From: HKCCE3408 sp038530555
GTDB taxonomy: Bacteria; Pseudomonadota; Alphaproteobacteria; Rhodobacterales; Rhodobacteraceae
Direction: 5' to 3'
Length of the DNA: 64,000 nt
Assembly: GCA_038530555.1 (NCBI GenBank)
Contig: JBCBCN010000001.1
Span: 124,001-188,000 of the forward strand
Each line of letters starts with the position of its first letter. Positions within the stretch are counted from its first letter, which is position 1. A model generated the notes under the pieces. The model was not told the origin of the DNA, did no database searches, and worked only from the letters and a program-made list of their open reading frames with translations. A program made the translations under genes and the position numbers. Below are positions 16,402 through 24,622 of the stretch, piece by piece.

Positions 16402-17649
16402 ATGTCGCCCGAGCACCCCCCGCAAGTCCCGATCAACGCCGCCCAGATCCGGCGGCGCGCGGTGTTCTTTGTGCCGGGCTTCGATCCAGCTTCGCCGCGT
16501 CAACATCGCGAACGGTATCGCCGGGAGGGGGCGGAGCAGGCGGCGATCAGCGGCTATGAGCTGGAATTTGGCGGCGCCACCGCCGGCCCACATGCCTGGT
16601 CCGTGCGCGGCCGGATTGACGCAGCCGAGTGTCAGTCCCAGATCGAAGTTCTTTCCTGGTCCGATATCGTGGCGCGGCAAATGCGCGGCGGCCCACTGCT
16701 GAGCTATGCACGGCTCGCCCGCACGGCTTGGATCTACATGAGCAGCGGGGCGCTGCGACGGCTCGTGCGCCTGCGCAAGGGGCCGGTACTGGCGATTTCC
16801 TATCCGGTATGGGTCTTGCTCATCCAGGCGCTCTTGGCCCTGGTGCCCGTCACGGTCCTCGGCACTCTGGGAGGCACCTGGGGATTGCCCGGCGCGCTTC
16901 TAGGTTGGCTGTTGGGCCTGGGCCCGGCCTACGCGCTTCTCGCTTGGTTCAAACGCCATGACGGGCGGCTGCTGGCCCATTACCTTATCCACGATTTTGC
17001 CTATGCCGTGCAGGATCGCGGCGCCTATCCCGAGGAGCTTGCAGCGCGGTTGAATGCCTTCGCCGACCGCGTGGCCAATGCCCACGCTGCAACCCAAGCC
17101 GCAACCCAATTCGATGAGGTCCTGATCGTCGGGCACTCCTCCGGGGCCGCGCTGGCCGTTTCGCTTCTGGCCAGGCTGGAGCGGGAGGGACGCTTGCCCA
17201 AGGGCCAGGTCGCGCTCCTGACCCTGGGCCATGCCATCCCGATGCTTAGTTTTTTGCCCGGTGCCACGCGCTTGCGCGCAGATCTCGCCCAACTCAGCGA
17301 GAGCGACGCCATCACTTGGCTCGATGTTTCGGCCCCCGGCGATGGCTGTGCCTTCGCGCTCTGCGATCCGGTCGCCGTCAGCGGTGTGGCGGGCCCGGGC
17401 AAGCGCTGGCCGCTCGTGATCTCCGCCGCCTTCCGCCAGACCCTATCGCCTGAGCGCCGCCACGCGCTCCGCTGGCGCTTTTTCCGGCTGCATTTCCAGT
17501 ATCTCAGCGCCTTCGATCACCCCGGGCTCTACGACTATTTTGCCATCACCGCGGGCCCACTGAGCCTCGCGCAGCGCATCAGCGGGCGGCGCCCTTCGCA
17601 AAGCCGCATCGAAACCGCGCTCAGCCCGCATCGGGACCGCGCGGCATGA
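16402..17649 (+). CDS. Membrane-associated alpha/beta-hydrolase-like protein
   Basis: A 415-residue protein. The N-terminus has a beta strand plus oxyanion-type turn (RRAVFFVPGFDPASP). A central hydrophobic block (about 130-190, VWVLLIQALLALVPVTVLGTL and GLPGALLGWLLGLGPAYALL) predicts two membrane helices. The nucleophile elbow VLIVGHSSGAALAV puts the serine at residue 246, with later candidates for Asp (WLDVSAPGDGC) and His (SAFDHPGLYDYF). This suggests a membrane-bound esterase or lipase-like enzyme; the substrate is unknown. Coupled to the next gene, a P450, by ATGA, and 45 bases after ccdA. Confidence 0.75.
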   Translation: MSPEHPPQVPINAAQIRRRAVFFVPGFDPASPRQHRERYRREGAEQAAISGYELEFGGATAGPHAWSVRGRIDAAECQSQIEVLSWSDIVARQMRGGPLLSYARLARTAWIYMSSGALRRLVRLRKGPVLAISYPVWVLLIQALLALVPVTVLGTLGGTWGLPGALLGWLLGLGPAYALLAWFKRHDGRLLAHYLIHDFAYAVQDRGAYPEELAARLNAFADRVANAHAATQAATQFDEVLIVGHSSGAALAVSLLARLEREGRLPKGQVALLTLGHAIPMLSFLPGATRLRADLAQLSESDAITWLDVSAPGDGCAFALCDPVAVSGVAGPGKRWPLVISAAFRQTLSPERRHALRWRFFRLHFQYLSAFDHPGLYDYFAITAGPLSLAQRISGRRPSQSRIETALSPHRDRAA

Positions 17650-19016
17650 GCTGTCCCATGCGCCCCGCGATGACCGCGCCGCTTGCGCCGAAGCCAAAGG
17701 CGCGTCCCCGCCGGGTCTCGATCCTGCGCCACCTGGCGCTCTTTCGCCAAGATATCCTATCGGCCCAGCCCGCCCATCTCTACCAGGCGAAGATGGCAGA
17801 GTTCCGCACGCCGTTTTTCCGCTCCTACCTATTGGGCGAGCCGGCGCTTCTGGACGAGGTCCTGCGCCGACGTCCCGGTGACTTCCCAAAGTCTGAGCGT
17901 ATCGGTGCGGGCCTGCGACCGCTTCTGGGCAATTCGGTTTTCCTCAGCAACGGGGAGACCTGGGCGCGGCAAAGGCGCATTATCGATCCGGCCTTCGCGG
18001 GCGGCGATCTGCGCCAGAACCTACCCGCGATGCAGGGGGCGGCGGAGGCGGCCGTGGCGCGCCTGACCCAGGCAAACGGTGCGCCTGTCGAGATCGAAGA
18101 GGCGATGAGCCACGCCGCGGCGGATGTGATCTTTCGCGCGCTTTTTTCGGTGCCCATCGACACACCCCTGGCGCAACGCGTGTTCCAAGCCTTCCGCCGC
18201 TACCAGCGGGCGCAGCCGCTTTTGAACCTGCGCGCTTTTCTACCGGGTTTGCCCGGCTGGCACCGCCGCGAGGTGCGCCGCGCGGCCAAGGAAATCCGCA
18301 CCCTCATCGAAGAGCTTGTGGCGGGCAGGCTCCAGGAGATCGCCGCGGGGCGCGCGCCCGATGACCTGGCCACGAAAATCCTGACCACGGCCGATCCCGA
18401 AACCGGTGCGCGCTTCGAGGCGGGGGAGATGGTCGATCAAGTCGCGATCTTCTTTCTCGCAGGTCATGAAACCTCGGCCAGTGCGCTCGCTTGGGCGCTC
18501 TACCTCTTGGCGCTCGACCCCGAGGCGCAGGAACGGCTGCGGGCGGAGGCCACGGCAAAGCCAGATCTCAGGGCGCTGCGCGCGATGCGCTTCACCCGCG
18601 ATGTCTTTCGCGAGACGCTGCGCCTTTATCCGCCGGTGCCGATGATGGTGCGGGAGACGACGGGGCAAGAGGCCCTGCGCGGGCGCTGTCAAAAACCCGG
18701 CGCGCAACTGGTCCTGTCGCCCTGGCACCTGCAACGCAATGCGCGCTTCTGGGCCGAGCCCGATCGCTTCTGGCCCGAACGCTTTGAGACCGAAGAGGGT
18801 CGAAGCGCGGCAAACACTGCTTATCTGCCCTTCTCGGCCGGTCCTCGCACCTGTCCCGGGGCGGGGTTCGCCATGCTTGAAGGCCCGCTGATCCTGTCCC
18901 AGATCATCCGCGCCTTCGAGGTCTCGGCCGTCCCAGGCCAAAAGCCCGTGCCCGTGGCCCATCTGACTGTGCGCTCAAAGACCGGCATCTGGCTCAAGCT
19001 CAAGCCGCTCGGATAG
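17646..19016 (+). CDS. Cytochrome P450
   Basis: A 456-residue soluble P450. The I-helix oxygen-activation motif is FFLAGHETSASAL, the K-helix ExxR is ETLRLYPPVPMMVRE, and the heme-binding loop is FSAGPRTCPGAGFAMLE with the thiolate cysteine at about residue 403. The architecture resembles fatty-acid/terpenoid-type P450s (CYP4/CYP102-like helices) more than camphor-type ones, but the subfamily cannot be fixed here. No ferredoxin or reductase gene is adjacent. Its start overlaps the hydrolase stop, so hydrolase and P450 probably act on the same lipid-like compound. Confidence 0.92.
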   Translation: MSCPMRPAMTAPLAPKPKARPRRVSILRHLALFRQDILSAQPAHLYQAKMAEFRTPFFRSYLLGEPALLDEVLRRRPGDFPKSERIGAGLRPLLGNSVFLSNGETWARQRRIIDPAFAGGDLRQNLPAMQGAAEAAVARLTQANGAPVEIEEAMSHAAADVIFRALFSVPIDTPLAQRVFQAFRRYQRAQPLLNLRAFLPGLPGWHRREVRRAAKEIRTLIEELVAGRLQEIAAGRAPDDLATKILTTADPETGARFEAGEMVDQVAIFFLAGHETSASALAWALYLLALDPEAQERLRAEATAKPDLRALRAMRFTRDVFRETLRLYPPVPMMVRETTGQEALRGRCQKPGAQLVLSPWHLQRNARFWAEPDRFWPERFETEEGRSAANTAYLPFSAGPRTCPGAGFAMLEGPLILSQIIRAFEVSAVPGQKPVPVAHLTVRSKTGIWLKLKPLG

Positions 19017-19044
19017 ACCCGCGGCTTCACTTTTCGGCAAATAC

Positions 19045-19323
19045 TCACTCTTCGGGCGAGCCGTCGGCCTCTTTGCGCGCCGCATCCCCAGACTGCGCCG
19101 CTTCCAACACATAGACCCGGATTGCTGAGGCCAGACCGCTTTTGAGACCGCGCGCTTCGTCAATCTCCGCCACAAGCGCATTGACCGACAGCCCGCGCCG
19201 CGCGGCCTCAGCCAAAAGCCCGCGCCAGAATGGCTCCTCCAGCGAGACGGAGGTGCGATGCCCGCGCAGGGTGAGGGAGCGTTTGCGCGGGCGCAGATCG
19301 CCGGGGCCGTGGGCGGTCTTCAT
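19045..19323 (-). CDS. Ribbon-helix-helix domain protein
   Basis: A 92-residue protein. After a basic leader (RPRKRSLTLRGHRTSVSLEE) comes a ribbon-helix-helix DNA-binding fold: strand RTSVSLEEPFW, helix LLAEAARRGLSVNALVAEID, second helix LASAIRVYVLEAAQ. The tail is acidic. It is coupled by ATGA to the preceding DUF4169-like gene and follows fumC. A small transcription factor is likely; its target is unknown, and self-regulation of the operon is possible. Confidence 0.82.
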   Translation of the reverse strand: MKTAHGPGDLRPRKRSLTLRGHRTSVSLEEPFWRGLLAEAARRGLSVNALVAEIDEARGLKSGLASAIRVYVLEAAQSGDAARKEADGSPEE

Positions 19324-19511
19324 GGCTCGTGCTTTGGCGCGCTCTGGTGGCCGTCGAGCTTGCGCGTCGCGCGGTCCGTCTCGGCCTCCTCGGCGCGCCG
19401 CGCGGGCTTGCTGCGCCCGAAACGCATCGCATTGGCATCGGCCTGGCGTTTGGCCGCCGCGCGCGCCTTGGCTTTGCGCGCTTTGCTAAGGCTGATCGGG
19501 CGGTCGGCCAC
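19320..19511 (-). CDS. DUF4169-type small basic protein
   Basis: A 63-residue, highly basic protein beginning at GTG 19511 (VADRPISLSKARKAKARAAAKRQ), four bases after the fumC stop; the frame is open further upstream only inside fumC. The pattern ISLSKARKAKARA-x-KRQADANAMRFGRSKP is that of DUF4169 proteins, found next to fumC in Rhodobacterales. No enzymatic motif; the Lys/Arg/Ala helix could bind nucleic acid. Overlaps the RHH gene by ATGA. Confidence 0.72.
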   Translation of the reverse strand: MADRPISLSKARKAKARAAAKRQADANAMRFGRSKPARRAEEAETDRATRKLDGHQSAPKHEP

Positions 19512-19515
19512 GGCG

Positions 19516-20907
19516 CTATTTGGGCCCGACCATCTGCTCTGGCCGCACCACTGCGTCAAACGTTGCTTCATCGACAAAGCCCAGGCGGATCGCTTCTTCC
19601 TTCAGCGTTGTGCCGTTCTTATGCGCGGTTTTGGCAACTGTTGTGGCTTTGTCATAGCCGATCGTCGGCGCGAGTGCAGTCACCAGCATCAGGCTCTCGC
19701 GCATCAGCGTCTCGATCCGGTCGCGATTCGCGTCGAGCCCTTCGATCAGATTGTCGGTGAAGGCGACGGAGGCATCGCCCAAAAGCTGCATCGATTGCAG
19801 CACGTTATAGGCCATCATGGGCTTGTAGACATTCAGCTCAAAATGTCCCTGGGAGCCTGCAAAGCCTACCGCGGCATCGTTGCCCATCACATGGGCGCAG
19901 ACCTGGGTTAGCGCCTCGCATTGGGTCGGGTTGACCTTGCCCGGCATGATCGATGAGCCGGGCTCATTCTCCGGCAGGACTAGCTCTCCCAAGCCACAGC
20001 GCGGGCCGGAGCCTAGGAGCCTTATGTCATTGGCGATCTTAAACAGGCTCGCCGCCGCAGTCTTGAGCGCGCCTGACATCTCGACGAGCGCGTCATGGGC
20101 GGCGAGCGCTTCGAATTTGTTGGGCGCCGTCACGAAGGGCAGGCCGGTGATCCGCGCCATATTCGCGGCCACGTCTACGTCCCAGCCCGGTGCGGTGTTC
20201 AGCCCGGTGCCAACGGCCGTGCCACCCTGAGCCAGCTCATAGATCCGGGGCAGGGCGCCTTCGATGCGCGCGATCGCCATTGCGACCTGATGGGCATAGC
20301 CCGAAAACTCTTGGCTCAGGGTCAGGGGCGTGGCGTCCTGGGTGTGGGTGCGGCCGATCTTGATGATGCCGTCAAAGGCCGAAACCTTGCCGACAAGCGC
20401 AGTATGCAGCTTGCGCAGCCCCGGTAGCAGAACGTTCGCCGCTGTCACCGCCACCGCGATATGCATCGCCGTGGGGAAGGTGTCGTTGGAGCTTTGGCCC
20501 ATGTTGCAGTGATCGTTCGGGTGGACCGGGTCCTTGGAGCCGATCACGCCGCCGAGCATTTCGATGGCGCGGTTCGCGATCACTTCGTTGGCGTTCATGT
20601 TCGACTGCGTGCCCGAGCCGGTCTGCCAGACGACGAGGGGGAAGTTGTCGTCGAGCTTGCCGTCGATCACCTCTTGCGCGGCGGCGATGATCGCATCGCC
20701 GAGTGCCGCGTCGAGCTTGCCGGAGGCCGTGTTGGCCTCGGCGCAGGCGCGCTTGATCACGCCCAAAGCGCGCACGATGGCCACGGGTTGTTTCTCCCAA
20801 CCGATGGGAAAATTCAGGATCGAGCGCTGCGTCTGGGCGCCCCAGTACTTATCCGCCGGAACATCAAGGGGGCCGAAACTGTCGGTTTCGCTGCGGGTCT
20901 GGGTCAT
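19516..20907 (-). CDS. fumC: Fumarate hydratase class II
   Basis: A 463-residue enzyme, usual length. Signatures: SGTQSNMNANEVIANRA, the substrate-binding HPNDHCNMGQSSNDTFPTA, GRTHTQDATPLTLSQEFSGY, GGTAVGTGLN and the catalytic loop EPGSSIMPGKVNPTQ with the active-site serine. It catalyses reversible hydration of fumarate to L-malate in the TCA cycle, as an iron-free homotetramer. First gene of an apparent fumC-DUF4169-RHH operon. Confidence 0.97.
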   Translation of the reverse strand: MTQTRSETDSFGPLDVPADKYWGAQTQRSILNFPIGWEKQPVAIVRALGVIKRACAEANTASGKLDAALGDAIIAAAQEVIDGKLDDNFPLVVWQTGSGTQSNMNANEVIANRAIEMLGGVIGSKDPVHPNDHCNMGQSSNDTFPTAMHIAVAVTAANVLLPGLRKLHTALVGKVSAFDGIIKIGRTHTQDATPLTLSQEFSGYAHQVAMAIARIEGALPRIYELAQGGTAVGTGLNTAPGWDVDVAANMARITGLPFVTAPNKFEALAAHDALVEMSGALKTAAASLFKIANDIRLLGSGPRCGLGELVLPENEPGSSIMPGKVNPTQCEALTQVCAHVMGNDAAVGFAGSQGHFELNVYKPMMAYNVLQSMQLLGDASVAFTDNLIEGLDANRDRIETLMRESLMLVTALAPTIGYDKATTVAKTAHKNGTTLKEEAIRLGFVDEATFDAVVRPEQMVGPK

Positions 20908-20982
20908 GGTCTCGCTCCTTGGGCCCCTGTTACCGGGTCGGTAAGCGCTCTCTAACGGTCCGGCCTAGGGCGGGCAATGCGC

Positions 20983-21561
20983 TCAACTGTCCTCTTGAGC
21001 GCCGTTTTCAGGCTGGCGAAATCGGTAGACCCGGGCCGGGGGCGCGTTCCACCAGATCCGGCGGCTGACCTCCCAGCTCAGGCTCAGCTCCTCGCGCACC
21101 ACCCGCGTCACGGGCGGTTTGGGGCCGTAGGTAAACTGCACATAGTCACCTTTGCACCCGAGCTGCGCCATCGCGCCGCCCAGGATCGCGTGCTGCAAAG
21201 CGGTGGGCATCGAGAGGAGCGGCAGGCCAGAGATCACCGCTTGCACCGGCCCTATATCCAATCCGCCGATATCTCCTGCGCTCATCTGGTGGACTTGGAT
21301 GCCAGGCAACGTCTCGCGCAGGCGCTGGCAAAAGACCGGGTTCATCTCCACGGCGTGGAGTTGGGCTTGCGGCAGACCGCGCGCCAGGATCGCTCGGGTG
21401 ATCTTGCCGGTGCCCGCGCCAAGCTCGATCACTGCGCCGCCTTCTGGGGCAACGCGGCGTGCCATCTCTTCGGCCAAGCCCTGCGAAGACGGCGCGAGCG
21501 CCACGACCTGATGCGGCTTGCGCAAGAGTTGCGTCATGAAAATCCGGAAATCGGACGGCAT
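20983..21561 (-). CDS. Phospholipid N-methyltransferase-like (PmtA-type) SAM methyltransferase
   Basis: A 192-residue class I methyltransferase. Motif I is VIELGAGTGKITRAIL (near residue 44), the acidic strand-2 end is LHAVEMNP, and the catalytic-region sequence is AVISGLPLLSMP with later FTYGPKPPV, as in PmtA (phosphatidylethanolamine N-methyltransferase) of alphaproteobacteria. The amphipathic N-terminus (FRIFMTQLLRKPHQVVALAPSS) fits membrane association. It would convert PE stepwise to phosphatidylcholine. It is also related to rRNA adenine dimethylases, so the substrate is inferred. Two copies of a 16-base repeat lie just upstream of its start. Confidence 0.78.
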   Translation of the reverse strand: MPSDFRIFMTQLLRKPHQVVALAPSSQGLAEEMARRVAPEGGAVIELGAGTGKITRAILARGLPQAQLHAVEMNPVFCQRLRETLPGIQVHQMSAGDIGGLDIGPVQAVISGLPLLSMPTALQHAILGGAMAQLGCKGDYVQFTYGPKPPVTRVVREELSLSWEVSRRIWWNAPPARVYRFRQPENGAQEDS

Positions 21562-21567
21562 CCCTTT

Positions 21568-21608
21568 ATCCTTCGCTATCGCGAGGGCCTTAATCCTTCG
21601 CTATCGCG
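21568..21608. repeat. 16-bp direct repeat upstream of the pmtA-like gene
   Basis: atccttcgctatcgcg occurs at 21568-21583 and 21593-21608, a 25-base period, starting 7 bases upstream of the minus-strand ATG at 21561. The core tcgc-tatc-gcga is itself a short dyad, so this could be a tandem operator. Nothing else is recognised in the 21562-21720 gap. Confidence 0.6.
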
Positions 21609-21720
21609 TGGGCAGGGCAACCATGTCGCGCACGCGGACACAAGAGGCCCGACACAAGTGGCCCGGTGCATCGGTCTTGGTCTTTCGTCCAGAAATCGCC
21701 TTGGGATCCGCAGCGGCGGT

Positions 21721-22248
21721 TCAGGAGCCTTTGCGGAAACTATCGAGGCTGACGACATCCGCGTCGCTATCCTTTGCGGGCTCGGAAGGTGCCTCCTCGG
21801 GTTCAGGGCTGTCGGCAATTGGCAGGGTATCAACCTCGGCGTCCTCCATGCCAGGGCTGGAGTGACTGCTCTCCGCTTCGTCCGTGCGCGCCTCGAACCG
21901 TAATCCGAACTCCACCGATGGATCGACGAAGGTGACAATCGCATCGAATGGCACGCGCAGAGCTTCTGGCTGATCTCCGAAATTCAGCGTGATGTCGAAG
22001 CCGGCATCATCGACTTCGAGCCCGTCGAACCAATGCTGGATCACGATGGTCATTTCGTCGGGATAGCGCTCCCGCAGCCAAGGCGCGATCTGTACGCCCT
22101 GTGCGTTGACATCGAAGGTGATGAAAAAGTGGTGCTCACCCGGAAGGCCGTTTTGTCCCACATCGCCCAGCACGGTTTTGATCAGTCCACGCATCGCGCG
22201 GTGCATCAATTGGCCGTATTCGATCTGGTCCGAGCCGGGTTGAGCCAT
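21721..22248 (-). CDS. sspB: ClpXP adaptor protein SspB (alphaproteobacterial type)
   Basis: A 175-residue protein with the SspB-alpha fold: GQLMHRAMRGLIKTVL, HHFFITFDVNAQGVQIAPWLRERYPDEMTIVIQHWF, and LNFGDQPEALRVPFDAIVTFVDPSVEFGLRF. An acidic, disordered linker follows, ending in a short motif (VSLDSFRKGS) that in this family tethers ClpX. It delivers tmRNA-tagged proteins to ClpXP. The tmRNA gene is about 0.7 kb upstream on the same strand, with one membrane-protein gene between, an informative clustering. Confidence 0.9.
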   Translation of the reverse strand: MAQPGSDQIEYGQLMHRAMRGLIKTVLGDVGQNGLPGEHHFFITFDVNAQGVQIAPWLRERYPDEMTIVIQHWFDGLEVDDAGFDITLNFGDQPEALRVPFDAIVTFVDPSVEFGLRFEARTDEAESSHSSPGMEDAEVDTLPIADSPEPEEAPSEPAKDSDADVVSLDSFRKGS

Positions 22249-22370
22249 GCCGCCACCATGCTGCCGAAGGGAACGTCCTCAGCATAGGGGATTCGCGGGG
22301 GAAAGAAAGCGAGGTGGCGCTCAAACGCCCGAACAATCTCGGACGCTCTGACACGTGCGCCGGAACAGCG

Positions 22371-22739
22371 CTAGACGTTTGCGAGGATCAACCAAACCCC
22401 AAGTGCCGCTTCGGTGCCAAAAAAGGTCCAACTTTGGCGCGAGCCCGCATTATCGCGCATGATCGACGTTACGCGACCAACGGCGGCACCAGCATAACAA
22501 GCTCCCATCAAAAGCCACGCAAACGGCTCATTGAGGATGATTGCGCCGATCCCAAGACCCACGAACAAACAGCCCGAAACAGCCGAGACCTCGGTATAGG
22601 CCATATTGCTCGGACCCGAAGACATGTCGAGTTGTTGCATGGTCCAGCGCGGGGCGAACCAGCCGCACATGCCAAGCCCGATTGAGACGATGGCGATAAG
22701 GTAATTTATGACGTCGATGGCCGAGAGGGCGGCAAACAT
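22371..22739 (-). CDS. Four-helix membrane protein, DUF4345-like
   Basis: A 122-residue, very hydrophobic protein with four predicted helices (INYLIAIVSIGLGMCGWF, GCLFVGLGIGAIIL, WLLMGACYAGAAVGRVTSI, SWTFFGTEAALGVWLILA). Layout and the AVGRVTSIMRD-type motif resemble DUF4345 proteins. No catalytic residues; function unknown. It lies between sspB and ssrA on the same strand. Confidence 0.65.
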   Translation of the reverse strand: MFAALSAIDVINYLIAIVSIGLGMCGWFAPRWTMQQLDMSSGPSNMAYTEVSAVSGCLFVGLGIGAIILNEPFAWLLMGACYAGAAVGRVTSIMRDNAGSRQSWTFFGTEAALGVWLILANV

Positions 22740-22944
22740 GAGTGGCTCCGTGGCTGCTTTGCTGCTCCTTTAACGCTTTGGGACAGCGTTTGGATCACTC
22801 CGATTGAAAATATTTGTGGGAAGCAAGAGTATGGATCGGATCGCAATGGTATCGCGACGGAGCGGACGCGCTCAAAGCGGCGTTTGAAACCGGCTTGCGA
22901 TAAAGAGATAAAAGCGGGCTTTTGGTGCCAGGTGCCTGCGATGT

Positions 22945-23290
22945 TTGAAAATGCCGGATTCTGTTGCCAGGCTCCGGCGGGCCCCGCCTTAGGCGGCTAG
23001 GCCTAAGGGCTTAAATTTCGATCTCTCGAACTGCTTACGCAGCCAGAGCGACCGGAGCACGATTGTCGTTGGCAATTATGCTTAGTGAACCGATAACGGT
23101 GGTATCTCACCGGGACAAAGCTAACGCCTTTAGACGTTCGTCGATCCTATTTCGGCCCCGCAACCTTCCAACGACAGGATTTGGTGGAGCCGCCGGGTAC
23201 CGCCCCCGGGTCCGATCCGCTTATTACACGCGCGTTTATGTCCATAGTCACCGAAGTGACCCTCAACACTTACGGTGTGACCGCGGGCAA
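22945..23290 (-). ncRNA. ssrA: Two-piece (permuted) transfer-messenger RNA
   Basis: On the minus strand the acceptor piece comes first. It includes a UUCG hairpin (23247-23260) and T-arm-like bases, ending ...GGCTCCACCA at 23182. After a ~22-base spacer (23160-23181) the coding piece starts GGGGCC at 23159, which pairs with the acceptor GGCUCC and leaves a G3-U70 wobble, the alanyl-tRNA synthetase identity element. The tag frame at 23073-23035 reads ANDNRAPVALAA then TAA, the Rhodobacterales tag ending in the ClpX/SspB degron. A strong hairpin (ccttaggc/gcctaagg) follows. The outer ends are approximate. It rescues stalled ribosomes and tags the nascent chain for ClpXP. Confidence 0.93.
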
Positions 23291-23393
23291 TTCAACCGAT
23301 CTCGCACAGCGGGCGGGCGAATTGCGTATCAAAAGCTACTTGAATCTTGGGTCCCGCGCTTGGCGTCCCGGCCCTCGGCCGAGATGCACATGA

Positions 23394-23421
23394 AAAAAGG
23401 GCGCCGTCCGACGCCCTTTTT
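23394..23421 (-). terminator. Rho-independent terminator of the PotD-like gene
   Basis: Inverted repeat aaaaagggcg (23394-23403) / cgcccttttt (23412-23421) with an 8-base loop. On the minus strand the A tract at 23393-23398 becomes the U tract. It lies 19 bases past the stop of the binding-protein gene and before the tmRNA gene, separating the two transcripts. Confidence 0.85.
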
Positions 23422-23439
23422 CCGTTTTTTAGAAGCAGC

Positions 23440-24504
23440 TTAGAAGCCGGCCTTAATGCGCTCAAACGCTTCGGCTTGTGCCTGGCGCTGATCGTTTGAG
23501 ATCGGCAGTTGCGCGAGAACCGGCACGCTAACCTCGCCCAGACCCGCCGCGTCCATCGCCTCAGCGCCCAGCGGCTCAAGCGCGGCCTGATTGGCCGAGC
23601 CGAAGCCCTCGCTCAGAAGCGGCCCGGCGCTGTCGGCGGACAGTACCGCGTTCACGTAATCATAGGCTTGCGCCTCATCGCCGGGGCCCTCGGCCATGTT
23701 GACATAACCGCAGAGCCAAACGCTGGTGCCTTCGGCGGTGTTGCGCGCATAGCCCACGTCAAAGCCTTCATCGGCCAGCGCCACGGGCACTTCGTTCCAG
23801 GCCCAGCTGACCAGGACCTCACCCGAGGCGTGGAGCTGGCTGATCTCGGCAGGGTCGACCCAATAGGTGCGCAAGTTCGGATGGATGCTCCGCAACCATT
23901 CGGTCGCCGCTTCGAACTCAGCATCCGAGGCATCAGCCCAATCGCTTACCCCGGTGGCCAGATAGGCCAGGGCATAGGCGTCATCGACATTGTCGGGAAT
24001 CGACAGCCGCCCGGCATAGGCGGGATTGAGGAAGACATCGAGGCTCGCCACGTCCTCGGCAGGGACATCGGCGGCATTATATGTCACCGCGGTTGAGCCA
24101 TAATCGACCGGCAGGAAGAACAACTCCTCAGAGCCCGCGAGAATGTCCTGGCCCACCAGATCGGCGTTCAGCGTCTCAAATGCAGCCAATTGCGCGGTGT
24201 CCCAAGGCTCGATGATGCCGCTTTCCTGCCAACGCGGCACAGAACCCGCGCATATATGCGTCACATCGGCCTGGAAGCCCGAGACGAGGCGCTGAAAGGC
24301 CTCATCCTCGTCGCCGAAGAACACAAATTCCGGGCTGTCGCCGTGTTGCGCAGTGAAGGGGCCGTGAAAGCTCGGGTCCTCAAAGCCGGAATAGTCGAAA
24401 ACGGTGAGGTCCTGGGCCAGTGAGGGCAGGGCCAGGCAGCCCGCCAGCGCGGTGCCGAGGCCGAGGCGGGTGGCAGCAGAAGGTGTCATGGGGTTGAGTT
24501 TCAT
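23440..24504 (-). CDS. Periplasmic polyamine-type (PotD/PotF family) substrate-binding protein
   Basis: A 354-residue protein starting at MKLNPMTPSAATR (24504), with signal peptide LGLGTALAGCLALPSLA cleaved before QDLTV. The PotD-family fold is clear: LTVFDYSGFEDPSFHGPF, GDEDEAFQRLVSGFQADVTHICAGSVPRWQESGIIEPWD, LPVDYGSTAVTYN, and YGGA-type region VWLCGYVNMAEGPGDEAQAYDYVNAVL. It would capture a cationic small molecule for an ABC importer. No permease or ATPase genes flank it; the PotBCA-like operon at 12.5-15.2 kb lacks a binding protein, so the two may work together. Start choice avoids 11 unsupported upstream codons. Confidence 0.86.
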   Translation of the reverse strand: MKLNPMTPSAATRLGLGTALAGCLALPSLAQDLTVFDYSGFEDPSFHGPFTAQHGDSPEFVFFGDEDEAFQRLVSGFQADVTHICAGSVPRWQESGIIEPWDTAQLAAFETLNADLVGQDILAGSEELFFLPVDYGSTAVTYNAADVPAEDVASLDVFLNPAYAGRLSIPDNVDDAYALAYLATGVSDWADASDAEFEAATEWLRSIHPNLRTYWVDPAEISQLHASGEVLVSWAWNEVPVALADEGFDVGYARNTAEGTSVWLCGYVNMAEGPGDEAQAYDYVNAVLSADSAGPLLSEGFGSANQAALEPLGAEAMDAAGLGEVSVPVLAQLPISNDQRQAQAEAFERIKAGF

Positions 24505-24622
24505 GGGGCATCCCCTCGCGAGTGATCGGTGTTGCAAGACGGAATACGCCTAGCAGACGCGCCTGAGGCATCAAGCGGTTTTCGCTGCGTGCGCGGGTGC
24601 TGCACTTGCTTGAACTAAGCGC

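Noticed and set aside
22910..22923. Short dyad aaaagc-gg-gctttt as a terminator for the tmRNA
   Set aside because: Only six weak base pairs and no adjacent U tract on the minus strand; the tmRNA 3' end is more likely set by processing.
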